In this document: in pieces, positions 1 to 10,902 of the stretch | Layout: the number at the start of each line of letters is the position of its first letter | Numbering within the stretch: the first letter of the stretch is position 1 | Assembly: GCF_014208035.1 (NCBI RefSeq) | Contig: NZ_JACHMK010000001.1 | Location: forward strand, 2,232,001 to 2,296,000 | Length of the DNA: 64,000 nt | Direction of reading: 5' to 3' | Origin: Schaalia hyovaginalis | GTDB taxonomy: Bacteria; Actinomycetota; Actinomycetes; Actinomycetales; Actinomycetaceae | Notes under the pieces: model-generated | Database searches by the model: none | Told to the model about the DNA's origin: nothing | The model's input: the letters and a program-made list of their open reading frames with translations, nothing else | Program-made: the position numbers and the translations under genes

Positions 1-133
1 GATCGTCCGTGTTGCTTGGGGCGAGGAAGGGTTCATGTTTTCCTTTCGTTGTCATGCGCTACGAGTCGCAGCAGCTTCCCTCAGGAGCGCTCGTGGGCAC
101 GAGGGCGGTGCTCGGGCGATGAATGGCCGCGCT

Positions 134-1093
134 TCATCGGGCCCGCGCTCGCCGAGGGGAGCGCGGGGAGCCCGCCCATCGGATGTAGAGGCCGATGGCG
201 ATGATCGTCGCCGCGAGCCCCAGGGCCCACCAGGGGAAGCCGGGAACGGTGGGGGCGGAGAAGGGGGCGGGAGACCCCTTAGCCGCGGGCAGGGCGATGC
301 GTTCGCCCGTGAGGAGGATCCGATGCGTATTGATGCCGATCGGGGTGCAGGTGACCAGGGCGGCCAGGTCCTTCCCGGGGACCGCTTGCAAGGACTCGGT
401 CGCTTCGGGCTCGACGACCTTCTTCTCCGAGACCCGGTAGGCCAGGACCTCGCCGAACACCTCGAGGGTGAAGACGTCGCCGATCTCGACGGCGTCCAGG
501 TCGGTGAACATGCGGGCCTGCGCGAGCCCTCGGTGCCCGGTCAGCACCGTCCTCGTATCGGAGCCTCCGACCGGCAGGGAGGTTCCTTCGAGGTGGCCGA
601 TCCCTTCGAGAAGGGTCTGGTCATCGGTGCCGTGGTAGATAGGCAGGTCGAGTTCGATGGAGGGTATCCGGATGCGGCCCATGAGGCCGCTGTCGTTGAG
701 CGACAGGATCGAGCGGTACTCGCCTTCAGTCCCCTCCGATTCTCCCTCTGACTTCGGGATGCTCACGTTCCCTTCGAGGACGGCTCCCACGCGGAGCCCC
801 TCGTTGTATTCGCGGGCCCGCTGGAGTTGGGCCTCTTTTTCTAAGCTGGCCGCAGCGACGCGCAGACCGTATTCGGACACGATCCGCGACTGGTTGTACT
901 GACTGATCCAGCTCGCGATGTTCGGATACAGGAGCGTAAGCATCCCGATGATCGCGAAGACGGAGGCGATGATCGAGAAGCCGTCGGGGCGCCAGGCGCG
1001 ACGCTCCCCCATCGAGGGCGTCCGGCCGTTCGGCGGTTCTGCGAGCGCGCAGGATGTTGCGGGCTCGGCGCCTTTGCGTCGACGAATGCTCAT
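134..1093 (-). CDS. srtC: Class C (pilin-polymerising) sortase
   Basis: Membrane transpeptidase that links pilin subunits by isopeptide bonds outside the cell. From the ATG at 1093 it is 319 aa. A hydrophobic segment lies at about residues 39-63 and a second near the C-terminus (about 288-306), the two-anchor layout usual for class C enzymes. Catalytic residues are visible: His187 in TGHRG, Cys249 in LVTCTPIG and Arg258 in NTHR. An upstream in-frame start at 1183 would overlap the pilin gene by about 55 nt, so I prefer 1093. It follows the broken pilin gene directly (stop at 1129), the usual pilin-then-sortase order of actinomycete fimbrial operons, so the substrate is probably the adjacent sorted proteins. 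Confidence 0.9.
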   Translation of the reverse strand: MSIRRRKGAEPATSCALAEPPNGRTPSMGERRAWRPDGFSIIASVFAIIGMLTLLYPNIASWISQYNQSRIVSEYGLRVAAASLEKEAQLQRAREYNEGLRVGAVLEGNVSIPKSEGESEGTEGEYRSILSLNDSGLMGRIRIPSIELDLPIYHGTDDQTLLEGIGHLEGTSLPVGGSDTRTVLTGHRGLAQARMFTDLDAVEIGDVFTLEVFGEVLAYRVSEKKVVEPEATESLQAVPGKDLAALVTCTPIGINTHRILLTGERIALPAAKGSPAPFSAPTVPGFPWWALGLAATIIAIGLYIRWAGSPRSPRRARAR

Positions 1094-1128
1094 GATGTCC
1101 CCGTGTTCGACTTCGTGGGTGTACCCGC

Positions 1129-3583
1129 TCAGGCGTCCCGGTGCTTGCGCCTGCGCTGGGCGATCCAGAGGGCGCCTGCGCACAGGATCAGGAAGGCCGA
1201 GCCTGCGATGAGGAAGGCGTCGGACCCGGCACCGCCGGTCAGCGGGAGGACGGGAGTCTGGAGGGCCGCGTTGCGGATCTTGCCGTCTTCGGGCAGCCCG
1301 CGGACCTTCTCGTCCTCGTCGATGGTGATGTCAATGGGGGCGGCGAGTTTGCGGAAGCCCGCGGGAGCCGCGGTCTCCGTCAGGCGGTAGGTGCCCATCG
1401 GCAGTCCGTCGACTTTGAAGGCGCCGCCTTTCCCAGGGGTGACGGGGATCTCGCCGACCTCGGGAGCGCTCGTGCGGGAGAGCTTCCAGGTGGAACCGTT
1501 CAGGGCCTGCCCGGCTTCGTCCGTCTTGGTCCATTCGAGGGCGGATGTGCGCAAGGCGTTCGTGACCGTGCAGGTGTAGGTCTTGCCCGCTTCGAGGCGC
1601 ACCTCGCCCTTCTCATTCACGTCGCCGCCCTCGCAGGTCCAGCCTTTGGCCTTGTGGGCCGTTTCGGACAGTCCGCCGGTGATGGTCTTGGGCTTTTCGG
1701 CAAGGGAGTAGGCGCCGGCGAGGACTTCGATTCTGGTCACCTTTTCAGAGCCGGTGACTCCTTCCAGGCTGGTCGCGGGCTGCGGCTTTAAGCGCCCGCG
1801 CCGATCGCCTCGGCACTGAGAGGGCCGTCAACGCGGGTAGCGCTGAGGAGCCAGTCGGTGGCTTCAGCCTTTTTCGCCCATTCCTTGTCGCTTCCCTCTT
1901 CGAGGGCCTTCTTGAGGGTGAGTGTGGCTGTGGGGGCGTAGAGGTTGGTGTAGGTGCAGGTGATCGGGATGCTCTGCGGATCCGTTTCCTGCAGGCCGGC
2001 GGGGATTGTGAGGGCCGGACCATTGATGGTGGCGCCCTTGATGGCCTGATTCTTGCCGTCGAGGCATTGGAGGCTCTTCACAGACCAGCCTGCGGGCAGG
2101 TCGTTCTCCGTGATCGTGAGTTCGGCACCGGTGTTATGACCGGCCTCGACCTTCTTCTCGGCCCGCTTCTGCACACTCGCCTGAAGGGTGAATGTCGTGT
2201 TCCACAGCTCTGCGAGAGGTCCGGAGACGGTGTAGCTGAAGGAGTGCTCGCCCGAGTCGGCGATGCCGGGGGCGAATTCCACCTGCTTGACGATCATGAC
2301 GGGGCGGACCTGCACGAGCGAGGCCCAGAGGCAGCCGTAGGTGAGCGCGTTCTCCTTGGTGATGAACTTGTTCTCGACCTGCGACTGATCATTCGGCCGA
2401 GCGGGGCACTGCCCAGAAGCGGTGGGGGTGAATCCCTCGATCTTCGAGGTGTAGTGGTGCCCATTCGACTCGAAAGTGGTCGGAGCGATCGTCGAAGTGA
2501 ACTCGAGAATATCGTCCGAGCTGCCATTCCACTGGTAGCCCGAGGGGTCGTTCGCCGTCTCGTGGAGCTGCCAGGGGAAGCTGAGATCCTTCTGGACTCC
2601 CGCCAGCTTCAGGCGGATGTTGAGATTGGCCTGGAAGCGGCCGTGAAGCGCCCTGACGGAGTTATTCACGTGCACGAAATAGCCGAGGTTGAACTTCTCC
2701 CCGACGGGCACGGACCCCGGGTCGCGCGCCGCGAAGCCGACGGCGCTCTTTGCCTGGAGGTTGAGCTTCCCCTCCTCGGTTCCGAGATCAAGGTTCCACC
2801 TTCCCAAGCACCCAAAGGGCCAGAACTGGTTCTTGCAGCTGGACTGGGCGTTGTGCGCGGAGTAGACCATCGATCCGGCTCCGACGAAGGCGGTTGCTCC
2901 CCCTGTCCCACCGTCATTCGAGATGAGGAAATCATCCTTTTGGCCCACATTTCCCGCAGTGGTCGAGCCGTAGCGGATGCATCACCCTTGACGAAATGCT
3001 CTTGCGTGATCTGCTCATTCACGCCCTTGTGCCCCTGGGCCTGGACCTCCAGTTTGATTCCCGCCGCATCTGCAGGCGGAGCAAGGAGCGGCGCGGCTTC
3101 GGGTTCGGAAAGGGGCTGCTCCGCTGCGGGGCCTTCGGGGCCATCGGCCTCGGCGCCCTGGGATTCACGGGGAGCTTCTTCTCCGCTGCTCTGCGATGAG
3201 GACTCCCCCTCGCCCTCGCCTGCACGAAGCGCAAGGGGCTGCGAATCAGCAGGGCGCTCGGGGGTTGAGGAGGGGTCGTTCACATCGTTCGGGGACGCGC
3301 CCTCGTCTCCCTGAGAATCCGAGACTGCGGTGAGCATGGCGCTTCGCGAAGCGGCGGATCCGGCATCTGCCCGGAGCTCCGCACCCGTTGCGGCGTACGC
3401 GGAGCCGCCGAATGCCGAGGCGAGGAGCGAAAACGCCGTAAGGGAGAGGAGCGCCCGACGAGGCCAGGCGGATGATGAAACAGCGGGTGCGATATGCGCG
3501 CCCCGACCGGCGGGGTCACGGAATCCTCCTATTTCAAAATTTGGAAGACTCACTGTAACGAAGGCGTTTAGGGGCGACAACAC
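1129..3583 (-). pseudogene. Large pilin-like surface protein, broken by at least two frameshifts
   Basis: Three consecutive reading frames together make one sortase-anchored protein. Frame 1 (about 3583-2966) holds a signal peptide ending SAYA and a Ser/Glu/Pro-rich stretch. Frame 2 (to the stop at 1788) carries beta-sandwich-like repeats. Frame 3 (to 1129) carries a SpaA/Cna-B-type module with an E-box-like YRLTETAAPAGF, an LPLTG sorting motif, a hydrophobic helix and RRRKHRD. The first break lies at about 2955-2995. The second is near 1788, where one base change in TTAAA would join GAGA to KPQPATSLEG. A third indel is possible: the only strong ribosome site (AGGAGGA, 3524-3530) precedes GTG 3519 in a different frame, and a 2-bp change in GCGCGC near 3496-3501 would join it to the signal peptide. 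Likely a fimbrial tip or shaft subunit; decay, phase variation or sequence error cannot be separated here. Confidence 0.75.
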
Positions 3584-4175
3584 CCTGAATCAACAGTGCC
3601 CCGGCAATCATTAACTGAAAAACTCCGCCTCCCGCACACCCCTTGCCGAAGCATCGCGGCGACAACGCTCAGGGGGCGACGCATGGTCCCGCACCGCTCA
3701 ACCCCAGCCGCTCAGGCCCACGCGCCTTGACGCAAAACATCCACCCCACCCCGAGGAAAAAGCTCAAATATCAACAAAAACGAGCGCTTCCAGCATCCCT
3801 CGAATGCGTGCAGCACCGAAGGGTCGCGCGAAGCCGGAGCGAAGCCCTCAAAGCCCCGGCAAGCGAGTGAAGGCTTCCAGACTCATCAGGTTTTGAAATG
3901 GCGGACAGTCGCCATACCGCGCGACGCTTCACAAAGAAGGGCTGTCACGAGCGCGCCATATCGAGCCCTCAACACCACCGGATAGTTTTCAATAAATCAG
4001 GTGTTCTCCCCTAGCTTTTCCGCCTCAGCGCATAGGCCGCGCTCGAACGGCTCGTGGCGTCCAGGGCGCTCCGGGCCCGCCAAGCGCGCAGCGCCAGCGA
4101 TCCGCGATCCCCCTTCGACATGACAAGGGGCGGGCAGCTTTCGCTGCCCGCCCCGGAGTTTCAGGAGATCACTCT
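3584..4175. other. Intergenic region, no gene seen
   Basis: About 590 bp between the two surface-protein genes. I see no convincing coding sequence. AT-rich patches around 3745-3790 and 3960-4010 probably carry the promoter of the broken pilin gene. The 3' side contains the terminator hairpin at 4127-4154. Confidence 0.6.
4127..4154 (-). terminator. Terminator hairpin after surface-protein gene
   Basis: Perfect 11-bp stem (GGGGCGGGCAG / CTGCCCGCCCC) with loop CTTTCG, 22 bp beyond the stop of the minus-strand gene at 4176. It separates that gene from the downstream pilin/sortase genes. Confidence 0.7.
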
Positions 4176-5852
4176 TCAGCGTTCACGGCGCCTCAGCGCC
4201 GCAACGCCGGCCAGGGTGAAGAGCGTCGCGCCGAGGGCGAGGACTCCCCCTTCGGTGCCCGTCGCGGCGAGGCCGCCCTTCTTCGGGGTCACGGGCTGCG
4301 CGGACTGCGGCTTGCTCGGCTCCGGCTTGGTCGGTTCCGGTTTGCTCGGTTCCGGCTCGTTCGGCTCCGGTTTGCTCGGTTCCGGCTCATCGGGAGTCGG
4401 GTCAATCGGAGCTTCCGCCTTGTACTTCACCGTGTAGGTGATGCCATCCTGCGCCTTCGCATCCTCAAGACCCGCCTTCTGCTCACCATTCCAGGTGAAA
4501 GCGAAACGAATGTCACGACCACCGGTCGCGGCCGACTTCGACGCCAAAGCCGAGAAACGACCCGACACCTCACCCGTGACCGTGTACTCCGTATCCGGGG
4601 TTGAATCCGCAGTGAAGGTCACACCACTGACAGTCACCTGCAAGGGCGACTGCGCAGCATCAACGACCGCCTTGAGATCCCCATAGGTCTTCACCTTCTC
4701 CTTCGCGGCATCAGTCAGCGCGAACTTCACCGTGACGACCTGACCAGCCACCTCGACACTCGACACCTCGAAATCCGCAGACCCGGAAAACACCGCGGAC
4801 TTCGACGCATCCGTGAAAGCCATCCCCACCGGCAACGTGAGAGCGGCCGTGAAGGAGAAGTCGGCCTCGGAGATCGCGATATCGGCGAAATCAGGAGCGG
4901 TCTGCGAATACTGCTTCTCGATCGCGACCATCTGCTGGCGAATGTCATCAACGTACAAAGCACCGGTCAAAGCCAGAACCGAAGACCGCCCCTCAGCCAC
5001 CGCCACGGCATCATGCTCAGTATCCGCAGCACCAGAATCCACAGCACCCAGAAGATCCCCAGGCAGGACCCCTTCCTGTTCGAAAAGGGTCGGTTCGCTC
5101 GGGGAAGGAGGATCGATCGGACCAGGCGGCGTCGGCTCGGCGGCGATGCACGGCAGGGCCGAGATGCCCGCCGCCAGGGGTGAGCTGGCCGTATCCATCG
5201 CGAAGGTCTGGAGGCCGATTCCCAAACGGCCCCAGGTCCTGGAGGGATAGAAGCTGAAGCTGCCCGTCGCAGTAACCGCAGCGCCTTCGAGGGGCGCCGC
5301 CTCATCCTTCGTGTTGACCACGGCCGTGTAGGGGATCGTGATGTCCACCGTGTGCGCGGCCGGATCGGCGAGATCGGCCTGATAACCCTGGTAGATCTGA
5401 GCCCAGTTCACATCGTTGAGCTTGATCTTGAAGGTATGCGTGAGTCCGTCCGGGCTGACCGCGCTCTCCTTCACCGAAGCGATCATGGACGAGGACTCCG
5501 CCACGGCGGCCGCCCCGACCTGCGCTCCCTGGGGGAAGGTCACGGTGTAGGTAAAGGAGGCGCTCGTACTCACCGTCTCCTTGTCCCAGGGGAAGTGTCC
5601 GGCGTTCGCTTCAGACTTGACCTCGGACTCGAAGGGTTTGAGCAGCTCCGTCATCTGCAGCTTCGCGGCGAACTCGCCGACGTAGCTCGCGGGGAGGGCA
5701 TCACCCGCAGAGCAGGAAGCAGTGCCGGTCGTAGCGGCGAACTGCGCCGCCGGCATCGGTGCCGCGCCATAGGCCGCCGCCGACGCGAGGGTGAGCGATC
5801 CGAACCCGAGAACGGCCGCACCCACGGCCGCCCCGACTCTCTTCATGAACAC
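4176..5852 (-). CDS. Sortase-anchored surface protein with LAATG motif
   Basis: Exported wall protein, 558 aa from GTG 5852 (best spacing to AGGAGAGGAG); ATG 5846 and GTG 5876 are alternatives. It starts with a short positive stretch and hydrophobic signal peptide. Two similar beta-rich modules follow, one in the first half and one in the second, each with stretches such as FTYTVTFPQG and FSFTAALTLPVG. A proline-rich spacer with repeats of the type EPSKPEPNEP comes next, then LAATG, a hydrophobic helix and RRRER. LAATG departs from canonical LPxTG. I do not recognise a named domain; it may be a fimbrial subunit or adhesin served by the neighbouring sortase. A metal-box-like site lies about 45 bp upstream, suggesting iron or metal control. 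Confidence 0.8.
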   Translation of the reverse strand: MFMKRVGAAVGAAVLGFGSLTLASAAAYGAAPMPAAQFAATTGTASCSAGDALPASYVGEFAAKLQMTELLKPFESEVKSEANAGHFPWDKETVSTSASFTYTVTFPQGAQVGAAAVAESSSMIASVKESAVSPDGLTHTFKIKLNDVNWAQIYQGYQADLADPAAHTVDITIPYTAVVNTKDEAAPLEGAAVTATGSFSFYPSRTWGRLGIGLQTFAMDTASSPLAAGISALPCIAAEPTPPGPIDPPSPSEPTLFEQEGVLPGDLLGAVDSGAADTEHDAVAVAEGRSSVLALTGALYVDDIRQQMVAIEKQYSQTAPDFADIAISEADFSFTAALTLPVGMAFTDASKSAVFSGSADFEVSSVEVAGQVVTVKFALTDAAKEKVKTYGDLKAVVDAAQSPLQVTVSGVTFTADSTPDTEYTVTGEVSGRFSALASKSAATGGRDIRFAFTWNGEQKAGLEDAKAQDGITYTVKYKAEAPIDPTPDEPEPSKPEPNEPEPSKPEPTKPEPSKPQSAQPVTPKKGGLAATGTEGGVLALGATLFTLAGVAALRRRER

Positions 5853-5894
5853 GCGAATGCATCTCCTCTCCTGCACGGCGCCCCTCCGGTGCCG

Positions 5895-5913
5895 TCGCGT
5901 TACCCTTACCTAA
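5895..5913 (-). promoter_or_regulatory. Candidate DtxR-family (iron) box
   Basis: Minus-strand TTAGGTAAGGGTAACGCGA matches about 13 of 19 positions of the known DtxR/IdeR operator TTAGGTTAGCCTAACCTAA. It lies just upstream of the surface-protein start. The spacing fits an operator in the promoter; the regulator itself is not in the window. Confidence 0.4.
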
Positions 5914-5980
5914 GCACATGAGGGGATACAAGAAAACCCTATGAATACATCGTGCCGAAGGGAACTCATAGCGGGAAAGC

Positions 5981-6018
5981 GCGTCGCCCCCACCCGGTGA
6001 CCCGGGTGGGGGCGACGC
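5981..6018 (-). terminator. tuf terminator
   Basis: Perfect 17-bp stem (5981-5997 with 6002-6018) and a 4-nt loop, 35 bp beyond the tuf stop codon. Confidence 0.85.
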
Positions 6019-6052
6019 TCAAGCGAACGCTATGCGGCCTGAGCCGCGAGGA

Positions 6053-7240
6053 TCACTTGATGATCTCGGTGACGCGGCCGGAACCGACCGTGCGGCCACC
6101 CTCGCGGATCGCGAAGCCGAGGCCCGGCTCCATGGCGATCGGCTGGATGAGCTCGACGGTGATCTCGGTGGTGTCGCCCGGCATGACCATGTCGGTGCCC
6201 TCGGGGAGGGTGATGACGCCGGTCACGTCCGTGGTGCGGAAGTAGAACTGCGGGCGGTAGTTCGAGAAGAACGGGTTGTGACGGCCGCCCTCTTCCTTCT
6301 TGAGGATGTAGACCTGGCCCTTGAAGTTCGTGTGCGGGGTGATCGAGCCGGGGATGGCGACGACCTGGCCGCGCTCGACCTCGTCACGCTTGGTGCCGCG
6401 CAGGAGGAGACCGCAGTTCTCGCCGGCCCAGGCCTCATCCATCGACTTGTGGAACATCTCGATGCCCGTGACCGTGGTCTTCTGGGGATCACGGATGCCG
6501 AGGATCTCGATCTCGGTGTTGATCGGGAGCTTGCCGCGCTCAACACGACCGGTGACGACGGTGCCACGACCGGTGATCGTGAAGACGTCCTCGATCGGCA
6601 TGAGGAAGGGCTTGTCCATGTCGCGCTCGGGGGTCGGCACGTAGGAGTCGACGGCCTCCATGAGCTCCTCGACCTTGGCGACCCACTGGGCGTCGCCCTC
6701 GAGGGCCTTGAGGGCCGAGACCTGGATGATCGGGGCGTCGCGGTCGAAGCCCTGCGACTCGAGGAGGTCGCGGCACTCTTCCTCGACGAGCTCGAGCATC
6801 TCTTCGTCGTCAACGGCGTCGGACTTGTTGAGGGCGACGAGGATCGTCGGAACGCCGACCTGACGGGCGAGCAGCACGTGCTCGCGGGTCTGGGCCATCG
6901 GGCCGTCGGTGGCGGCGACGACGAGGATCGCGCCGTCCATCTGGGCCGCACCGGTGATCATGTTCTTCACGTAGTCGGCGTGGCCGGGGGCGTCGACGTG
7001 GGCGTAGTGACGGGCCTCGGTCTGGTACTCGACGTGTGCGACGTTGATCGTGATGCCGCGCTCGCGCTCCTCAGGAGCGTTGTCAACCTGGTCGAACGGG
7101 GTGAACTCGTTCAGCTCCGGGTACTTGTCGTGCAGGACCTTGGTGATCGCTGCGGTGAGCGTGGTCTTGCCGTGGTCAACGTGACCGATCGTGCCGATGT
7201 TGACGTGCGGCTTGCTGCGCTCGAACTTGGCCTTCGCCAC
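6053..7240 (-). CDS. tuf: Elongation factor Tu
   Basis: GTPase that delivers aminoacyl-tRNA to the ribosome. 395 aa from GTG 7240, which has AGGAGG at the right distance; the frame stays open upstream but the family begins at (V)[14 protein letters not shown]1 [10 protein letters not shown]3 DAPGHADYV and G4 NKSD are all visible, followed by the two beta-barrel domains and the conserved C-terminus ending VTEIIK. It follows fusA, as in other actinobacteria, but a hairpin lies between them, so tuf probably also has its own promoter. Confidence 0.98.
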   Translation of the reverse strand: MAKAKFERSKPHVNIGTIGHVDHGKTTLTAAITKVLHDKYPELNEFTPFDQVDNAPEERERGITINVAHVEYQTEARHYAHVDAPGHADYVKNMITGAAQMDGAILVVAATDGPMAQTREHVLLARQVGVPTILVALNKSDAVDDEEMLELVEEECRDLLESQGFDRDAPIIQVSALKALEGDAQWVAKVEELMEAVDSYVPTPERDMDKPFLMPIEDVFTITGRGTVVTGRVERGKLPINTEIEILGIRDPQKTTVTGIEMFHKSMDEAWAGENCGLLLRGTKRDEVERGQVVAIPGSITPHTNFKGQVYILKKEEGGRHNPFFSNYRPQFYFRTTDVTGVITLPEGTDMVMPGDTTEITVELIQPIAMEPGLGFAIREGGRTVGSGRVTEIIK

Positions 7241-7345
7241 TGGTGTCCTCCTGGACTCGGGTAGTTTTTCTAGCCTATGGCTAGGTGTCACTCTAACACC
7301 CAGCCCGCTTGAAACCTACAGGGATTCTTTGGGGTGTGAGCCGCA

Positions 7346-7385
7346 TCGCTGCGCCCTCGACGATTGAGGGACGAGGGCGCAGCGA
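7346..7385 (-). terminator. Hairpin between fusA and tuf
   Basis: A 14-bp perfect stem (7346-7359 with 7372-7385) just after the fusA stop. It likely terminates or attenuates the str operon before tuf. Confidence 0.75.
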
Positions 7386-7412
7386 CCGCCCGTGAAATGG
7401 AACCGAAGAGCC

Positions 7413-9536
7413 TCAGTTGCCCTTGGCCTTGCCGACGATCTCGTCGGCGACGTTGCGCGGAACCTCGGCGTAGGAGTCGAACTCCATCGAGTAGACCGCG
7501 CGGCCCTGGGTCTTCGACCGCAGGTCGCCGACGTAGCCGAACATCTCCGAGAGCGGGACCTGAGCCTTCACGACGCGAACGCCGTGCTGCTCGTCCATCG
7601 AGGAGATCTGACCGCGACGGGAGTTGAGGTCGCCGATGACGTCGCCCATGTACTCCTCGGGAGTACGGACCTCGACGGCCATGATCGGCTCGAGGAGGAC
7701 CGGGGACGCCTTCTTCGCGGCTTCCTTGAGGGCCATGGAGCCCGCGACCTTGAACGCCATTTCCGAGGAGTCGACTTCGTGGTACGCGCCGTCGAGCAGC
7801 GTCGCCTTGATGCCGACCATCGGGTAACCGGCGAGAACACCGGACTGCATGGCGTCCTGGATACCCGCGTTGACCGAGGGGATGTACTCGCGCGGGACGC
7901 GGCCACCGGTGACCTTGTCCTCGAATGCGTACTCCTCCTCGGCATCCGCTTCGAGGGGCTCGAGAGCGATGATGACGCGCGCGAACTGACCGGAACCGCC
8001 GGTCTGCTTCTTGTGCGTGTACTCGTACTTCTCGACCTTCTTGCGGATGGTCTCGCGGTAGGCGACCATCGGCGCGCCGACGTTCGCCTCGACCTTGAAC
8101 TCGCGACGCATACGGTCGACGATGATGTCGAGGTGGAGCTCGCCCATGCCGCCGATGATCGTCTGGCCCGTCTCCGGATCGAGCTCGACCGTGAAGGTCG
8201 GGTCCTCTTCGGCGAGCTTCTGGATCGCGACGCCCATCTTCTCCTGGTCGGCCTTCGACTTCGGCTCGACGGCGACCTGGATAACGGGCTTCGGGAAGGT
8301 CATGGACTCGAGGACGATCGGCTTGTCGATCGCGCAGAGCGTATCGCCGGTGGTCGTGTCCTTGAGGCCGATGACCGCGTAGATGTGGCCGGCGTGCGCC
8401 TCTTCGACCGGATTCTCCTTGTTGGAGTGCATCTGGAAGATCTTGCCGATGCGCTCCTTCTTGCCCTTGGTCGAGTTGAGGACCTGGGCGCCGGACTCGA
8501 CCTTGCCGGAGTACACGCGGACGAAGGTGAGCTTGCCGTAGAAGGGGTGCGCGGCGATCTTGAAGGCGAGCGCCGAGAAGGGCTCCGCCTCGGAGGGCTT
8601 GCGGGACTCGGTCTGCTCCTCGGTCTCCGAGCCCGGCTTGAAGCCCTTGACATCGCCGATGTCGAGCGGAGTCGGGAGGAAGTCGACGACCGCGTCGAGC
8701 ACGGGCTGGACGCCCATGTTGCGCAGCGCGGTGCCGCAGTACACCGGGAAGGCGCGACCGGAGATCGTGAGGAGGCGGATGCCTTCCTTGATCTGCTCGA
8801 TGGTCAGCTCGCCGTTCTCGAGGTAGGCCTCGGTCAGCTCATCCGAGCCCTCGGCAGCGGCCTCGACGAGCATCTCGCGATACTCCTCGGCCTTCTCCTG
8901 AAGGTCCTCGGGGATCGGACCGCGGACGACGAGCGAACCGAGGGTCGGCTCACCCTTCTCATCCTTGGCCGGGTAGTGGATCGACTCCATGGTGAGCAGG
9001 TCGACCTGACCCTCGAAGTCGTTCTCCGCGCCGATCGGGAGCTGCATGACGATCGGGGTCGCGTGGAGGCGATCGCGGATCGTGCCGACCGAGAAGTAGA
9101 AGTCCGCGCCCATCTTGTCCATCTTGTTGATGAAGCAGATGCGGGGGACCTCGTACTTGTCGGCCTGGCGCCACACGGTCTCGGACTGGGGCTCGACGCC
9201 CTCCTTGCCGTCGAAGACCGCGACGGCGCCGTCGAGCACGCGCAAGGAGCGCTCGACCTCGACCGTAAAGTCCACGTGGCCGGGGGTGTCGATGATGTTG
9301 ATCTGGTTGCCGTTCCAGAAGGAGGTGACCGCGGCGGACGTGATCGTGATGCCGCGCTCCTTCTCCTGCTCCATCCAGTCGGTCGTCGAGGCGCCGTCGT
9401 GGGTCTCGCCGATCTTGTAGTTGATGCCCGTGTAGAACAGGATGCGTTCCGTCACGGTCGTCTTGCCGGCATCAATGTGAGCCATGATGCCGATGTTGCG
9501 AACCTTGTTGAGGTCCGTAAGCACATCTAGTGCCAC
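7413..9536 (-). CDS. fusA: Elongation factor G
   Basis: Translocation GTPase, 707 aa, normal length. GTG start at 9536 with AAGGAA upstream. Motifs: AHIDAGKTT (G1) at the N-terminus, DTPGHVDFT (G3), NKMD (G4), then domains II-V. It stands third in the rpsL-rpsG-fusA-tuf (str) order. Nothing unusual in the sequence. Confidence 0.98.
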   Translation of the reverse strand: MALDVLTDLNKVRNIGIMAHIDAGKTTVTERILFYTGINYKIGETHDGASTTDWMEQEKERGITITSAAVTSFWNGNQINIIDTPGHVDFTVEVERSLRVLDGAVAVFDGKEGVEPQSETVWRQADKYEVPRICFINKMDKMGADFYFSVGTIRDRLHATPIVMQLPIGAENDFEGQVDLLTMESIHYPAKDEKGEPTLGSLVVRGPIPEDLQEKAEEYREMLVEAAAEGSDELTEAYLENGELTIEQIKEGIRLLTISGRAFPVYCGTALRNMGVQPVLDAVVDFLPTPLDIGDVKGFKPGSETEEQTESRKPSEAEPFSALAFKIAAHPFYGKLTFVRVYSGKVESGAQVLNSTKGKKERIGKIFQMHSNKENPVEEAHAGHIYAVIGLKDTTTGDTLCAIDKPIVLESMTFPKPVIQVAVEPKSKADQEKMGVAIQKLAEEDPTFTVELDPETGQTIIGGMGELHLDIIVDRMRREFKVEANVGAPMVAYRETIRKKVEKYEYTHKKQTGGSGQFARVIIALEPLEADAEEEYAFEDKVTGGRVPREYIPSVNAGIQDAMQSGVLAGYPMVGIKATLLDGAYHEVDSSEMAFKVAGSMALKEAAKKASPVLLEPIMAVEVRTPEEYMGDVIGDLNSRRGQISSMDEQHGVRVVKAQVPLSEMFGYVGDLRSKTQGRAVYSMEFDSYAEVPRNVADEIVGKAKGN

Positions 9537-9634
9537 GAGTGCGATTCCTTCGCTCGAGTTGTATGAGGTGTTCGCGGTCTATTCGCCCCGATCGGCGAAA
9601 GCGGGTCGCCCCGCCCTCGCCGATCGGAAGGGAA

Positions 9635-10105
9635 TCACCAGCGGTAGTGAGCGAACGCGCGGTTCGACTCGGCCATCTTGTGCATGTCCTCGCGACGCTT
9701 GACAGCGGCGCCGAGACCATTCGAAGCATCCAGGATCTCGTTGGCGAGACGCTCGGTCATCGTCTTCTCGCGACGCTGGCGTGAGAAGTCGACGAGCCAG
9801 CGCAGGGCGAGCGTCGTGGCGCGCGCGGGGCGGACCTCGACCGGGACCTGGTAGGTCGCGCCGCCGACGCGGCGGGAGCGCACCTCGAGGGCGGGACGGA
9901 TGTTGTCGAGAGCGCGCTTGAGAACCGTGACCGGTTCCTGCTCGGTGCGCTCGCGAACCGTCTCGAGCGCGCCGTAGACGATGCGCTCGGCGACGGTCTT
10001 CTTGCCGTCCAGGAGGACGCGGTTGACGAGCTGGGTGACGACCTTCGAGCCGTAGACCGGATCGTCGACGAGGGGGCGCTTGGGAGCCGGGCCCTTACGA
10101 GGCAT
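9635..10105 (-). CDS. rpsG: 30S ribosomal protein S7
   Basis: Primary 16S rRNA 3'-domain binder, 156 aa. Starts [11 protein letters not shown] and ends FAHYRW, as is usual for the family. Its ATG overlaps the rpsL stop by one base (TAATG), so the two are translationally coupled. About 100 bp separates it from fusA. Confidence 0.98.
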   Translation of the reverse strand: MPRKGPAPKRPLVDDPVYGSKVVTQLVNRVLLDGKKTVAERIVYGALETVRERTEQEPVTVLKRALDNIRPALEVRSRRVGGATYQVPVEVRPARATTLALRWLVDFSRQRREKTMTERLANEILDASNGLGAAVKRREDMHKMAESNRAFAHYRW

Positions 10106-10479
10106 TACTTCTTCTCCTTCTTCGCGCCGTAGCGGGAACGGGCCTGCTTGCGGTTGCGGACGCCCTGCGTGTCGAGCGAACCGCGGACGATGCGGTAGCG
10201 GACACCGGGGAGGTCCTTCACACGACCGCCGCGGACGAGGACGATCGAGTGCTCCTGAAGGTTGTGGCCCTCACCGGGGATGTACGCGGTGACCTCAATG
10301 CCGGAGGAGAGGCGAACACGCGCGACCTTGCGGAGGGCGGAGTTCGGCTTCTTCGGGGTCGTGGTGTACACGCGCGTGCACACTCCGCGGCGCTGGGGCG
10401 AGCCCTTGAGCGCCGGGGTCTTCACCTTCGAGCGCTTGGAGCTGCGTCCCTTGCGGACGAGCTGCTGAATGGTAGGCAC
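10105..10479 (-). CDS. rpsL: 30S ribosomal protein S12
   Basis: Decoding-centre protein, 124 aa. [13 protein letters not shown] and [11 protein letters not shown] are intact, including the lysines whose replacement gives streptomycin resistance, so the sequence looks wild type. First gene of the str operon. Confidence 0.98.
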   Translation of the reverse strand: MPTIQQLVRKGRSSKRSKVKTPALKGSPQRRGVCTRVYTTTPKKPNSALRKVARVRLSSGIEVTAYIPGEGHNLQEHSIVLVRGGRVKDLPGVRYRIVRGSLDTQGVRNRKQARSRYGAKKEKK

Positions 10480-10902
10480 TGGTTCTCCAGTTTCTTTCCG
10501 TCTGCGGCCCTCGGCTTGCGGCTTTGGGCCCTTGCGTCAGTCTTCCGCGACTTCACTGATCCCCCGCGGGCGCACAGTCATCCGCCAGGGGCCGGCGCGC
10601 CATGATAGCCGCCGCCCCGATCGGGGCCGGCCAGAGAATGACGCCCGGAGCTCCGACGGAGGGAGCCCGCTGCCGGGACGCGCCGACGAGCGGGCGTTCC
10701 GACGAAAAGGGACCCGCGAATGCGCGGGAACCGTCCTCAAGTCTACGGGGGGCGCACTCGCGCGGTCAAAGGCCCGGGAAGTGAGCTGCGGCGCACGAAG
10801 CCCCTTCACACTTCCTTACGACCTCCTAATTGATCTAAGGTTCACCTTAATTCTGAACGTCCTCCCAGGACTCCCCCGCCCCGACGACCCGAGGTCAGCC
10901 CA
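10480..10902. other. Divergent control region between rpsL and the transport operon
   Basis: About 420 bp without a gene. The left part is the rpsL leader and promoter. The right part is locally AT-rich (about 10820-10855) and holds the palindrome annotated at 10835-10850 and presumably the promoter of the transport operon. Confidence 0.6.
10835..10850 (+). promoter_or_regulatory. Palindromic operator candidate before the transport operon
   Basis: CTAAGGTTCACCTTAA: arms TAAGGT / ACCTTA around two bases. It resembles boxes of DtxR/MntR-type metal regulators but has closer arms than the classical 19-bp DtxR site. It lies about 50 bp before the first gene of an operon that looks like metal or siderophore uptake. 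Confidence 0.45.

Noticed and set aside
10105..10479. Streptomycin-resistance substitution in rpsL
   Set aside because: Both conserved lysines are present.
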